Assembly: GCA_020850015.1 (NCBI GenBank)
Contig: JADZFF010000167.1
Span: forward strand, 1-45,469
Reading direction: 5' to 3'
Origin: Bdellovibrionales bacterium
Lineage (GTDB): Bacteria; Bdellovibrionota; UBA1018; JADZFF01
Length of the DNA: 45,469 nt
A model generated the notes under the pieces. That model made no database searches. It was not told where the DNA came from and saw nothing but the letters and a program-made list of their open reading frames with translations. The position numbers were made by a program, and so were the translations under genes. Below are positions 6,498-16,646 of this stretch, one piece after another (the stretch's first letter is position 1; each line of letters opens with the position of its first letter).

Positions 6498-9104
6498 ATG
6501 CGTCTGACCATCGGTCGCAAACTCAATGGCTTAATCGTCGCCCTGCAGCTCATGAGCATCTGCGGGGTGGTGGTGCTTGCCGTTCAGCTGTTCACCTCGG
6601 ACCTCGAGGGGCTGCTGCGCAAGGGCACGCTCGACACCTCGTCGATCCTGGCCACCCGCGTGCGCGCCGAGATGAAACACGTGGCCGAGCGCGCCCGTAC
6701 CCTGGGCGCAGCCTCACTCGAGGACTTCAAGTACCCCGAGGACCGGTTGAAATTCCTCCAAGACAACCTGGCCGTGGACGCGCAGTACGTCGCGCTCTCG
6801 GTCTACCGCCGCGACGCCGGGGGCGCCACCTTCGCCCCACAGTGGCGCATCGTGCACCCCGAGGTGGAAAAGCGGCTTTCGCTGAAGGCCGACGATTTCA
6901 AGGCCCTGGACACCTCCTCGCCTCTCGACCTGGAGTCCGTCTCCAAAGGGGGCGTGGACTTCACGGTGGCGCGCCTCGCGGACGGCTCGCCGATCCTCCG
7001 CATGGCGCTCCCTTTCGTGAAGCGCTCGGACGGCAGCTTCTCCCAGCTCCTCGTGATGGAGCTGCAGCAGGAGAAACTCACCTCGCTCTTCGCCGAGTCG
7101 ACCTCTTACTCGAGCTTCCTGCTCGATAGCCGCGGCACAGTGCTCGGCTCCACGGATCCCAAGGCTTTCCCTCTGGGCTTCCCGATGGGTCAGAGCCCCG
7201 TGTTTGAACGTCTGCGCCAGAACAAGGACTCGGGCCAGATCGACTACACCGACTCCGAGGGCGAAACCCAGATGGCGGGTTTCCGCGCCGTGGGCTTCGC
7301 GAACCTCGCCGTCGTGACCCAGGTACCGATCGCGCGCGCGCGCGTGGCGCAGTCGCAGCTCCTTCGCCGCACGGCCTTCCTGGCCGGGGCTTTCCTCTCG
7401 CTCGCGCTCGCGCTGGGCTTCTGGTTCTCGCAGGGGATCACCGGCCCCATCCGCGCCCTGGCCGACGCCGCCCGCAGGGTGAAGGACGGCGATTTCTCCG
7501 TACGGCTCCCTTCGAAAGCGAAGCCCGGGGCCGAGGCCCAGGGCGACGAGGTTCAGCAGTTCGCGGGCACCTTCAACGAGATGGTGGGCGGCCTCGAGGA
7601 GCGCGACCGGGTGAAAGCCACCTTCGCGAAGTTCCACTCCAAGGAGATGGCCGAAAAAGTTCTGAGCGGCGAGCTGAAGCTCGGCGGAGAGCGCAAGGAC
7701 GCCACCGTGTTCTTCTCTGACGTGCGCGGCTTCACCGCCATGAGCGAAAAGATGGACCCGGAACAGCTCGTGCAGATCCTGAACCGCTACATGACCCGCA
7801 TGGTGCGCGTGATCTTGGAGCACGGCGGGATCGTGGACAAGTACGTCGGCGACGCCATCATGGCCGTCTGGGGCGTGCCACTCTCGAAGGATGGCGACGT
7901 GGAGCGCGCGGTGCGTGCCTGCATCGACATGCGGATATCCCTGGCAGAGCTGAACGAGGAGCTCATCAATGAGGGTTTGCCGGTGCTGAAGATCGGCATG
8001 GGCCTGAACCACGGCCCACTGATCTCGGGCAACATCGGCTCCGAGGAGCGCATGGAGTTCACCGTGATCGGCGACACCGTGAACACGGCCTCCAGGATCG
8101 AGTCGCTCACGAAGGCCTTCGGCACCGATCTCCTGGTGAGCCAGGAAGTGGTGAATCAGTGCGAGGGCCTCTTCGTGGTGGAGAAAGCCCACGAGGCGAA
8201 GGTGAAGGGCAAAGCCGAGGCGCTCGTGATCTACAAGGTGAACGGCACTATCGAAGAGGGCCGCGAGGTGCTCGTGGAGACCCCCTACAGCTCGTACCCC
8301 GCCGAGAAGAGCGACAAGGTAGAGAGCACGGGCGAGGAGAAGGAGAAGGAGAAAAAGACCGCGAAGCTCGAGCAACCCGCCACGACGCCGGCGACTGAGA
8401 CCGCGCCGCAGATCGAGGCGTCGGAGCTCCGCCAGCTCTGGCAGGACCAGGCCGAGCTCGGGGTGGTGCGGGAGCTCTTCGGGCTGATGCGCGAGGGACT
8501 CACACTCCCTGATTTCTGTTCGCGCACCCTGGAGATCGCCGCGGATCTGTTCCAGATGAATCACGCGCTGTTCCTTGAGTTGCGCGACGGCGTGGACCAC
8601 GGCAGCGTGCAGCTTTTCACCCGCGCACAGTACGGGGCCTCCGGCGCAGAGGCCTCCTGGTCGGGGCAGGACCTCTGGGACCGCTTCTGCGAGGCGGACC
8701 GAGCCGAGGTCCAGGAATTCCTGGGCCACCAGGGCGCGAACGCCCTCCTGCTCGAGGGCCCCATGGATGAGGATGCTCTGCTCGGCGGCGGAGGCTCCGA
8801 TCTCGAGGAGGAGATCGACACGCCGGACGAGCAGGCCGAGCTCCACCTCTCCAAGCGCATCGTGGCGGCCTTTTACGGCGCCGCCCCCGAGAGACCGGAA
8901 GTGCTGCTCATCCCCCTGGTGATCCGGAGCCGGCTCTACGGCTGCCTCGCCTTCTACGGATCCCCCGACCGCATGTGCGGCCGGGACGAGATCTTCCTGT
9001 CGGCGACTCGTTTCGGCGAGGCCGTGGCCACCCTCCTCGAATACCGCTTCATGCTGGCCTGGACGAGAGACTTGGGAACGGAGAATGAAGCCGCTGCTGC
9101 GTAG
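6498..9104 (+). CDS. Membrane class III adenylate/guanylate cyclase with sensor, HAMP and C-terminal GAF-like region
   Basis: 868 aa. Order: TM1 (about 13-33), periplasmic sensor region (about 35-285, Cache-like by position only), TM2 (about 291-310), HAMP (about 311-370), class III cyclase domain (about 395-580), charged E/K-rich linker (about 600-635), and a C-terminal region (about 645-860) resembling a GAF domain. Metal-binding aspartates are in FFSDVRGFT and GDAIMAVWG; the Lys in VDKYVGD, which recognises adenine in adenylate cyclases, and the transition-state Asn/Arg in DTVNTASRIE are present, so it should be active, probably making cAMP. It is the first gene of a run with 9085 and 9705 and diverges from the FecR-like gene. 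The Shine-Dalgarno is weak. Confidence 0.9.
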   Translation: MRLTIGRKLNGLIVALQLMSICGVVVLAVQLFTSDLEGLLRKGTLDTSSILATRVRAEMKHVAERARTLGAASLEDFKYPEDRLKFLQDNLAVDAQYVALSVYRRDAGGATFAPQWRIVHPEVEKRLSLKADDFKALDTSSPLDLESVSKGGVDFTVARLADGSPILRMALPFVKRSDGSFSQLLVMELQQEKLTSLFAESTSYSSFLLDSRGTVLGSTDPKAFPLGFPMGQSPVFERLRQNKDSGQIDYTDSEGETQMAGFRAVGFANLAVVTQVPIARARVAQSQLLRRTAFLAGAFLSLALALGFWFSQGITGPIRALADAARRVKDGDFSVRLPSKAKPGAEAQGDEVQQFAGTFNEMVGGLEERDRVKATFAKFHSKEMAEKVLSGELKLGGERKDATVFFSDVRGFTAMSEKMDPEQLVQILNRYMTRMVRVILEHGGIVDKYVGDAIMAVWGVPLSKDGDVERAVRACIDMRISLAELNEELINEGLPVLKIGMGLNHGPLISGNIGSEERMEFTVIGDTVNTASRIESLTKAFGTDLLVSQEVVNQCEGLFVVEKAHEAKVKGKAEALVIYKVNGTIEEGREVLVETPYSSYPAEKSDKVESTGEEKEKEKKTAKLEQPATTPATETAPQIEASELRQLWQDQAELGVVRELFGLMREGLTLPDFCSRTLEIAADLFQMNHALFLELRDGVDHGSVQLFTRAQYGASGAEASWSGQDLWDRFCEADRAEVQEFLGHQGANALLLEGPMDEDALLGGGGSDLEEEIDTPDEQAELHLSKRIVAAFYGAAPERPEVLLIPLVIRSRLYGCLAFYGSPDRMCGRDEIFLSATRFGEAVATLLEYRFMLAWTRDLGTENEAAAA

Positions 9105-9708
9105 CGCGAGGATCGGACTGCTGGCGGTATTGGCGGCCACCCTCCTCTGCGGCGTTTCCGCGCCCGCGGCGGAAACGGAGCCCTCCCTCTCGGAAAACGA
9201 CGAGTCGCGTCCTGTGCCCATTGCCCTTCGGCGAGGCTACGCCTTCGCGAAGAGCCGGTTCTACCTGCTTCGGTTCGCCGCCGAGCTCAGTCTCACATCG
9301 GAAGCCGGCGCTCCGGACGACACGCTCGGCACGCTCGGCTCGGGAATGATCCAGTGGAGGCCCGGCTGGCGCTACCAGGAGATCGCCGAGGTTTGGGCAG
9401 CACTTGGCGCCATGCCCTACCGGAGCGAAGTCTACGCGGCGGGCCTGGGCTTCGTCGCCCTGGATCTGCGGGGTGGCGTCGCGACGCGGGCCTGGCGCGG
9501 CGCTTGGGTCGGACTGCACGGCGGGAGACAACGGTGGCTGCTCGATGCGCCGAACAGCGTGGATGATCTCTGGCTGGGCGGAGTGGACATCCGCGTCCAC
9601 GCGAACCCCAAGAGCAAGCTTCAGCTCTGGTTGGTGGGCGGCGCCACGAAGCTCTTCGGCGAGCGCCACTACTTCTGCTTCAGGCTCGGAATGGAGATCG
9701 CGTGGTGA
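9085..9708 (+). CDS. Predicted secreted/outer-membrane protein of unknown function
   Basis: 207 aa. Starts with a classical signal peptide (MKPLLRSARIGLLAVLAATL, likely cleavage after SAPAA). The mature part is rich in alternating aromatic/polar strands (KSRFYLLRFAAELSLTS, KLQLWLVGGATKLF) and ends in GMEIAW with a terminal aromatic residue, as in small beta-barrel outer-membrane proteins. The ATG overlaps the end of the cyclase gene by 20 bp in another frame, and its stop overlaps the next start, so it is very likely translated with the cyclase. I recognise no family. Confidence 0.7.
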   Translation: MKPLLRSARIGLLAVLAATLLCGVSAPAAETEPSLSENDESRPVPIALRRGYAFAKSRFYLLRFAAELSLTSEAGAPDDTLGTLGSGMIQWRPGWRYQEIAEVWAALGAMPYRSEVYAAGLGFVALDLRGGVATRAWRGAWVGLHGGRQRWLLDAPNSVDDLWLGGVDIRVHANPKSKLQLWLVGGATKLFGERHYFCFRLGMEIAW

Positions 9709-10241
9709 AGCCATCGATCGCCCGGCTCGCCCTCCCTGCGATCCTTCTTTCGGGCTGCGGCGGAGTGGCTCTTCCCACGGAGCTCGAGGGACGCTGGGCC
9801 ACCGGCTGCGTGACCTATGTCAGCGGGAACGGCGCCTCGCTCGATTCCGATGTCCTCATCCAGAAGAACTTCGCGAGAGTTTCCTATCGGGCCTATGTGA
9901 GCGGCGATTGCACGGGAGAACCAGAGAGCCAAGGCGAGCACCGCCACCTGTTGCAGATCGGGGAAATGGATCCCCGCCTTGAAGACCCCAACCGGATCAC
10001 TCTTAATCTGATCCAGTTCCACTGGACCGAGTCTTCGTTCATGCACACGAGCTGGAATGGCGACGCGTTCATCGGGACTTACCTCCCCGAAGAGCTTGGT
10101 CGGCTCCAACGCTACACGATTTTCGAGCTCGTAAGCAGCCGCGAGCTCAAGATCGGGTATCAGGTGGACGCCTACGACGGCCTCACGCCGGAGCGCCGGC
10201 ACGTTGATTTCGCTCCCTACACTTATGTCCGGTCGAACTAG
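9705..10241 (+). CDS. Putative lipoprotein of unknown function
   Basis: 178 aa from the GTG at 9705, which overlaps the preceding stop as GTGA; the track start three bases upstream is less likely. A short signal peptide ends in the lipobox LLSGC, predicting lipid attachment at that Cys. The mature protein (ELEGRWATGCVTY...) resembles small lipocalin-like 'GtW...C' lipoproteins in which a beta barrel opens with a Gly-x-Trp strand; this is only a resemblance. Third gene of the cyclase run. Confidence 0.65.
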   Translation: MKPSIARLALPAILLSGCGGVALPTELEGRWATGCVTYVSGNGASLDSDVLIQKNFARVSYRAYVSGDCTGEPESQGEHRHLLQIGEMDPRLEDPNRITLNLIQFHWTESSFMHTSWNGDAFIGTYLPEELGRLQRYTIFELVSSRELKIGYQVDAYDGLTPERRHVDFAPYTYVRSN

Positions 10242-10347
10242 GATCCAATCACCGTCCGGCCAGGGCCGCTCTTTCCAGGGCGCAGGACCATGAAATCTTA
10301 TTTTCCTTGAAGTAACAGTGAGTTCCATATATGACGCGCCGAGCCAT

Positions 10348-10873
10348 ATGAACCTAAGATCACTCTCTTTCGTCTCGCTTTTGTCGATAGCCTTGGGGTT
10401 AAGCGCGTCCGCGTGCCGTGGACCCACGGGCCCTCTCCCGGTGGGGCTGGTCTGGGAAAACGAGTTCCGGGCCTTTGGTCCCGCCTTCATCCGCGACCTC
10501 ATGGAGGCCGACGGGGTTCGGGTGCTTTGGTGGAACATCGAATCCCACCACCACAACGAACGGCTTCGAGGATCATAACCCCTGGGCCCCCTCGATCGGA
10601 ATCTCAGGAGCCTGATCCTCTCCGGGGCCAAGCCCGATGTGCTCGGGTTCGGTGAGTTCGAGCCCAGGGGCCTTTCGGAACAGATGCGGCAGCTGCTGGA
10701 CTCCGAATACCCCTACTCGGAGTTCGGTGCGCCGAAGGCTGCCCTTCAGCGTCGCGCCGGTGAAGATCGATCACAGCTTCGTCAACGGCGGAGCGCGCTT
10801 CCGCGCCGCTCGGATCCTCCATCTCCAAGGCTCAGACCACTACCCGATCTACTCGGTGGTGGGCCGGCCCTGA
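10348..10873 (+). pseudogene. Degraded endonuclease/exonuclease/phosphatase (EEP) family gene
   Basis: Pieces of an EEP-superfamily protein lie in different frames. The first frame (ATG 10348) gives a signal-like N-terminus then VRVLWWNIES, the first EEP beta strand with its metal-binding Asn, and stops at about 10578. A second frame gives SGAKPDVLGFGEFEP, the strand with the metal-binding Glu, to about 10735. A third frame gives VKIDHSFVNGGARF then GSDHYPIYSVV, the C-terminal Asp-His catalytic motif. The central approximately 100 residues of the fold, including the catalytic DxN region, are missing. There is at least one frameshift plus a large internal deletion, so it cannot be functional. 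Confidence 0.75.
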
Positions 10874-10980
10874 GACTTTCACTCGAAGAACACCGATTTT
10901 TCCACGCCTTTCAAGCGCTTGCTGCAGTACGCGAATTCCGCGCGAACTCTCCCGCGTTCCAGGTATCCTGAAAAGGCGTG

Positions 10981-11964
10981 ATGCATTTATTCCTGGGTCA
11001 GAACGGACACAGCCTGAGGCCTTCAGCTCCTTTCGCGACGCTGCTCCTCCCAATGCTAATGGCCTCATCGCCGGCCCGGGCCGATGCCGAGTGCGCCAAC
11101 CCTATCGCCACATCGGGGCGCGTGGACATCCAACGATTATGCCGGGGTGACGAGCTTCACGTGATCACCCTTCGCCAGAATCAGCCCGAGGAGAGCACCG
11201 AGGAGATCGCCGCGCGGGGGCACGTGCTGCGCGACACCGGCGCCTGGCAGATCCAGAACAGCTACCCGAACCAGCCCACCCTCTCGATGGCCACGAGCGC
11301 GCGAATGTATTTTCTCTTTCCCCGCGTGCGGCGTCCCACCGCCACGGTGCTCCCGGACGGCGGAGTAAGGGTGCGCACCGCCTCGCTGATGGAGTTCGAG
11401 CTCGACCCTGCCACGGGCCTCATCCGCTCGATGACGGGCGGTACCTACAGCGAGAACGCTCAGGTGACGACGACCAACAACGCCGGTGTCACCCTGACCG
11501 GGTTCGATGGGATCAGGCTCGACGTGGGATATCGCCGGGGAGCCGCCCCCCACGAGCGCCCGGACGCTCGATCCACCTTCACCGACGCCGCTGGCCGGAC
11601 TTGCCGGGTTGGGAACCGCGAGATCTTCAACTACATCTATCGAACGGATCCGACGACTGGGCGGACCCACCTCATGGACGTCGTGCAGATCCACCAAACC
11701 GACGCCGCGTTGGCCGATTTTCTCTCCACGCATTCCGCCGCCTGCCGGAGGCTCGACATCGGAGTGCTTCGCAACCCTCCCGTTCCGCTGGACGAGGCGG
11801 TGGGCCGCACCTTGGGCGGTCTGGACGCAGTACCGGGAACGGGCACTCCGATCGCGCCGGTGGAGATCCCCACGGCGAGCGATGCAACGGAAACCGAGCG
11901 GCCCGAGAGCCCGATCGAGTCGCTGTCCGACGTCGGAACGCTCGCCTCGCCGACGGCGCGCTAG
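10981..11964 (+). CDS. Secreted hypothetical protein
   Basis: 327 aa from ATG 10981 (the track begins at an adjacent GTG). The N-terminus MMHLFLGQ... has a long hydrophobic stretch ending SSPARADAEC, a plausible signal peptidase I site after ARA. The body contains beta-rich segments (RVRTASLMEFELDPATGLI, GVTLTGFDGIRLDVGYR) and four cysteines that could form disulfides. The last 60 residues are Pro/Thr/Glu-rich and probably disordered. No recognised family. It follows the EEP remnant and is convergent with icd (1 bp between stops). Confidence 0.6.
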   Translation: MHLFLGQNGHSLRPSAPFATLLLPMLMASSPARADAECANPIATSGRVDIQRLCRGDELHVITLRQNQPEESTEEIAARGHVLRDTGAWQIQNSYPNQPTLSMATSARMYFLFPRVRRPTATVLPDGGVRVRTASLMEFELDPATGLIRSMTGGTYSENAQVTTTNNAGVTLTGFDGIRLDVGYRRGAAPHERPDARSTFTDAAGRTCRVGNREIFNYIYRTDPTTGRTHLMDVVQIHQTDAALADFLSTHSAACRRLDIGVLRNPPVPLDEAVGRTLGGLDAVPGTGTPIAPVEIPTASDATETERPESPIESLSDVGTLASPTAR

Positions 11965-11965
11965 G

Positions 11966-13291
<1,326 letters not shown>

Positions 13292-13297
13292 GGGCGG

Positions 13298-13327
13298 ACT
13301 TTACGCAAAGGGGGCGCGGCGGGTCAA
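13298..13327 (-). promoter_or_regulatory. Candidate icd promoter, possibly giving a leaderless mRNA
   Basis: On the minus strand TTGACC (13322-13327) and TAAAGT (13298-13303) are 18 bases apart. Only six bases (ccgccc) separate the -10 from the ATG, so transcription would start at or next to the initiation codon, consistent with the lack of a Shine-Dalgarno. The -35 overlaps the thiQ stop codon. The same -10 (TAAAGT) recurs upstream of cdnL. Confidence 0.45.
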
Positions 13328-13989
13328 CCTTTAGAAGGCCGGCCGTCGGTGAATCGGCTGCGCTCGCCCGGGCCCCGGAGCACCTCGATCCTGCGCGTGG
13401 CCATGAGGGCAACCTCCGCCGGATCGTGAGTCACCACGATCAGGGGGACCGGCGTCAGCCGGTGAAGCTCCAAAATCCAATGCGCCTGGTCGGCCTTGAG
13501 GCCCGCGTCGAGACCGGTGAACGGCTCATCGAGGAGTAGCACCCTCGGCTTCCACACCAACGCGCGGGCCAGCGCGACTCTTTGCCGCTCGCCGCCGGAA
13601 AGGCGTTCCACTGAATCGGCTTCCCTCCCGGCAAGACCGGCCCGGGCCAGATACTCCACGCCTCTCGCATTGCGTTCAAACCTGGGCATGCCTCTCAGAG
13701 CGAGCCCAAGGACTGTATTTTCCAGAACATTGAGATGCGGAAGGAGCGCTTGATCCTGGAATACCACTCCCACGCCGCGCTCTTCGGGCCGGAGCTTTGT
13801 CAGCTCTTCCTCCCCAAGGAAAATCCGGCCTTCCTCGGGTCGACGCAGTCCGGCGATCCACCGCAGAACCGTCGTCTTGCCACAGCCGCTCGGCCCTACG
13901 AGCGCCAGCCGCTCGCCGGGGCTGACGCTGAAGTCCGCCTCGAGCTCGAGCCGACCAATTCGGCCGCGGAGCCGCTCCAAACGCATCAT
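13324..13989 (-). CDS. thiQ: Thiamine ABC transporter, ATP-binding protein
   Basis: 221 aa, short ABC ATPase typical of ThiQ (E. coli 232). Walker A is GPSGCGKTT (about residue 35), Q-loop VFQDQALLPHL, signature LSGGERQRVALARAL, Walker B RVLLLDEPF, and H-loop VTHDP. The true start is the ATG at 13989 overlapping the permease stop (ATGA); the much longer track ORF is read-through. It energises import of thiamine or its phosphates with ThiP and ThiB. The assignment to thiamine comes from its neighbours. Confidence 0.85.
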   Translation of the reverse strand: MMRLERLRGRIGRLELEADFSVSPGERLALVGPSGCGKTTVLRWIAGLRRPEEGRIFLGEEELTKLRPEERGVGVVFQDQALLPHLNVLENTVLGLALRGMPRFERNARGVEYLARAGLAGREADSVERLSGGERQRVALARALVWKPRVLLLDEPFTGLDAGLKADQAHWILELHRLTPVPLIVVTHDPAEVALMATRRIEVLRGPGERSRFTDGRPSKG

Positions 13990-15590
13990 GACCGCGCCCT
14001 CCGGAGGGCGGGCACCGCTGCAAGCGCCACGCAGAGAAGTCCCAGCAGCGCCGCCGCCGCGCGCGCGTCCTCCACTCGGTGGCGCGCCGCCCACCTCGCC
14101 ACGAGCAGGCTCAGGGGCACCAGCCGCTCGGAATAGAAGAGGGTGACGGCCGCGAGCTCCCCCAGCGCGAGCGCCGCGAGCATGCCCGCCAGCACAAGTA
14201 CCGCCGGGCGCCACCTGGGTCCCTCCGCGAGCCGCCAGGCCTTGCCGGCCGAAGCGCCCAGCGTCCGCAGAATCTCGTAACGGGCGCGGGGGAATCCCCC
14301 CTTCATTCCATGCAACGCCCGGTGAGCGATCGGAAGGAGCGTGGCCGCCTGCACCGTCACGATGGCCCAGAAACTCCCCTCGAACGGATTCACCAGGCCC
14401 GAGTAGGCGAACCAGAAACCCAACCCGAGCACAAGCGCCGATAGCCCCGCGGGCACCGCGCAGGCCGCCGAAACCGCGCGCGCCCAGAAGGGCGCACGCG
14501 ACTCGCAGAGCGCGGAGCCTGCCACCGCGGCGCCCGCCACCGCGAGCGCCGTGGCCGCCGAAGCGCCCGCCAGGGCCACGGAGACTCCGGCGGCGCTCAG
14601 GAGCTCGGCCCGCTCGGGACCATCCAACGTCAGCCACCCGGCCACGCGGGGAAGCCGTGCAAGGGTCGCGGCCACCGGTACCAGGAAAAGCGCGGCGCCA
14701 CCGGCCGCGAGCCAAGCCGTCGAGCGGGGCGCTTGCAATGGCGGCTCCACGCTTGCCGTCGCGGCCGCTGGCTCCCTCTCCAGAAGCAGCGCCGCGAACC
14801 AGGGGGCCAGGCCCAGAACTCCCTGCCAGAGCGCGCAGGCCGAGGCCGCGGCGAGATCGAGCCCCGCCGAGCGAACCGAGGCCACGAGCGCTGTCTCGAG
14901 CGTCTCCACCGGCGGGCCGCCGCCCAGCAGCGTGACGAGCGCGAAGCTCATCACGCAGAAACTGAACGACTGAAGCGCCGCCACCAGGGCCGGGCGCCTC
15001 ACCGCCGGAATCACCACGAACCTCAACACACCGGCCCATCCGGCGCCGAGCGTCCGCACCGCCTCGATCTGGCGCGCGGGCACGGTGGCCCGAGCGCGGG
15101 CCACCCAATGCGCGATCCAGGGAGCGTTGAATGCCACATGCGCGGCCACCACAGCGCCCACGCCGAAGGGAAGTCCCAGGGCCAGCCAGCCAACGCCCGC
15201 CACCACCGAGGGCACGCCGAAGGGCGCCGCGAGGAGCGCCAGGGCCAGCCGGGAACCCGGCGCGCTCGCCGCCATCTTCGCGCCCACCCAGATCCCCAGG
15301 GGAAGCCCCAGGGCCGCGGAAATCGCCACACTCCACGCCGCCTGCCAGGCCGTGAACGCCGCCACGCCCGCCACCTCCGGGGAGATCGCGGCCATGACCA
15401 CACGCTGGTAGAAAGGTTCGAGCCCCGCGCCCACGCGCCCCACTCCGCGAGCCAGGGAAAGCAGCGGTACTCCCACGGCGAAGATCCAGTACGCCGAGAC
15501 GCCGACGAGCAGCAGCGCTCCGAGACGCCACAGGCTCTCATCGCCCACGGCGCCCGCATAGCGGCCGTCCTGCCGCGAAGTCCCGATCAC
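13986..15590 (-). CDS. thiP: Thiamine ABC transporter, fused permease
   Basis: 534 aa with about 12 membrane segments: two homologous permease halves in one chain, as in ThiP/FbpB transporters. Each half has an EAA loop for ATPase contact (EAVRTLGAGWAGVLRFVVIP in the first half; EILRTLGASAGKAWRL in the second). SFALVTLLGGGP preceding the middle linker is characteristic of ThiP. The GTG start at 15590 overlaps the thiB stop (GTGA), so I prefer it to the longer track ORF. GC- and Ala-rich, consistent with a membrane protein in a high-GC genome. Confidence 0.85.
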   Translation of the reverse strand: MIGTSRQDGRYAGAVGDESLWRLGALLLVGVSAYWIFAVGVPLLSLARGVGRVGAGLEPFYQRVVMAAISPEVAGVAAFTAWQAAWSVAISAALGLPLGIWVGAKMAASAPGSRLALALLAAPFGVPSVVAGVGWLALGLPFGVGAVVAAHVAFNAPWIAHWVARARATVPARQIEAVRTLGAGWAGVLRFVVIPAVRRPALVAALQSFSFCVMSFALVTLLGGGPPVETLETALVASVRSAGLDLAAASACALWQGVLGLAPWFAALLLEREPAAATASVEPPLQAPRSTAWLAAGGAALFLVPVAATLARLPRVAGWLTLDGPERAELLSAAGVSVALAGASAATALAVAGAAVAGSALCESRAPFWARAVSAACAVPAGLSALVLGLGFWFAYSGLVNPFEGSFWAIVTVQAATLLPIAHRALHGMKGGFPRARYEILRTLGASAGKAWRLAEGPRWRPAVLVLAGMLAALALGELAAVTLFYSERLVPLSLLVARWAARHRVEDARAAAALLGLLCVALAAVPALRRARS

Positions 15591-16642
15591 CGGTCCCTCC
15601 CCGATCCGGCCTTCCTCACCGCGCTCGTCCACCTGCTGAGGATATGCGAAGGATCCAGCGTGGCGGGAGGGCGGGTCGCGAGCTTCGGCAGCCCCTCGAA
15701 GGCCGGGGGAAGCTTCAGGCCTTCGCGCGCGGGCAGCATCCAGTTCAGGGTGGGAAGTAGCTCCTGCGCCCGCCTGGAAATCAGGAACTCCAGGAATTCT
15801 CCGGCGCGTTCCCGCTCCACGCCCGTCAGCCCCGCCAATCGGGCCGCGCCTTCCACCTGCACGGGGTGCCCGTCCTCGAGCTCGAGCGCCCGATACCGCC
15901 CCGAAGAGTCGCCCTGGGCCGCATGGTAGGCCTGGCTCGTCACATAGCTCCACACGAGCGGCGCCCTTCCGTCCAGGAACAGCCCGTAGGCCTCGTCCCA
16001 CCCCGACGGCAGCGCGAGCCAGGAGGCGGCCAGGCCCCTCCAAAGCTTGGAGAAACCCGCATCGCCGCCGGCGGTCGTCCAGGTGTGCAGCGCCAGCACG
16101 AGCCCCGGCGACGAAGTGCGTGGATCCTGCAGCACGAATTTCTTCCGATACTCGGGCTTCAGCAGATCCGACAGCTTCCGCGGCGGCGCGAGCTTCAAAC
16201 GCTCCAGTGCGACGGTGTCGGCCATGAGCGTGAGGGGGCCATAGTCGAATGGAACAAAGCCGGACTCGATCCGCAGGCCTGGAACCAGGTCACCCTCGCC
16301 GGCGAGCTTCGGGAGCTCGGCGTCCATCAGGTGCCGCAGGCGCGGCCAGAGATTCTGGTCGAAGCCCACGAAGACATGGGCGCTCGGCCCGCGGGACGAA
16401 GCCTCAAGCTCCGCGCGCGCGGTCATCTGCCCGGCATCGCCGGACGGAAGCAGCTTCAACGAGCACCCGCAGCTCTTTTCGAACTCCTGAGCAAGCGCCT
16501 GAAGCCAGCCACCCGGGGCCGCGAGTGTGTCGTAGGTGGCGACGCGAAGCTCGGGGGCCGGAATGCGCGGGCTTTCCGCGTTCTTTCCGTCGCAACCCAC
16601 CAGGCTCATTCCCAGCGGCACCCAGATCCATAGGCGGTACAT
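15587..16642 (-). CDS. thiB: Thiamine-binding periplasmic (lipo)protein
   Basis: 351 aa. The N-terminus MYRLWIWVPLGMSLVGCDG is a lipoprotein signal peptide (VGC lipobox). The mature protein is a class D periplasmic binding protein; VATYDTLAAPGGWLQALAQEFE, VPFDYGPLTLMAD and especially VLQDPRTSSPGLVLALHTW match the ThiB/TbpA signature (QDPRTSTPGLGLLLW). It would deliver thiamine, TMP or TPP to ThiPQ. An AAGGAG lies 5 bases upstream of the ATG and lies within a TPP-riboswitch-like 3' element. First gene of thiB-thiP-thiQ. Confidence 0.85.
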   Translation of the reverse strand: MYRLWIWVPLGMSLVGCDGKNAESPRIPAPELRVATYDTLAAPGGWLQALAQEFEKSCGCSLKLLPSGDAGQMTARAELEASSRGPSAHVFVGFDQNLWPRLRHLMDAELPKLAGEGDLVPGLRIESGFVPFDYGPLTLMADTVALERLKLAPPRKLSDLLKPEYRKKFVLQDPRTSSPGLVLALHTWTTAGGDAGFSKLWRGLAASWLALPSGWDEAYGLFLDGRAPLVWSYVTSQAYHAAQGDSSGRYRALELEDGHPVQVEGAARLAGLTGVERERAGEFLEFLISRRAQELLPTLNWMLPAREGLKLPPAFEGLPKLATRPPATLDPSHILSRWTSAVRKAGSGRDR

Positions 16643-16646
16643 CGGG

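Noticed and set aside
6714-9221. 835-aa ORF antisense to the cyclase
   Set aside because: Shadow frame in high-GC sequence; His/Arg/Leu-rich composition with no motif, while the sense frame has complete cyclase motifs.
13324-15531. 735-aa ORF as one large ABC protein
   Set aside because: Upstream two-thirds is an off-frame reading of the permease; the real ATPase starts at 13989.
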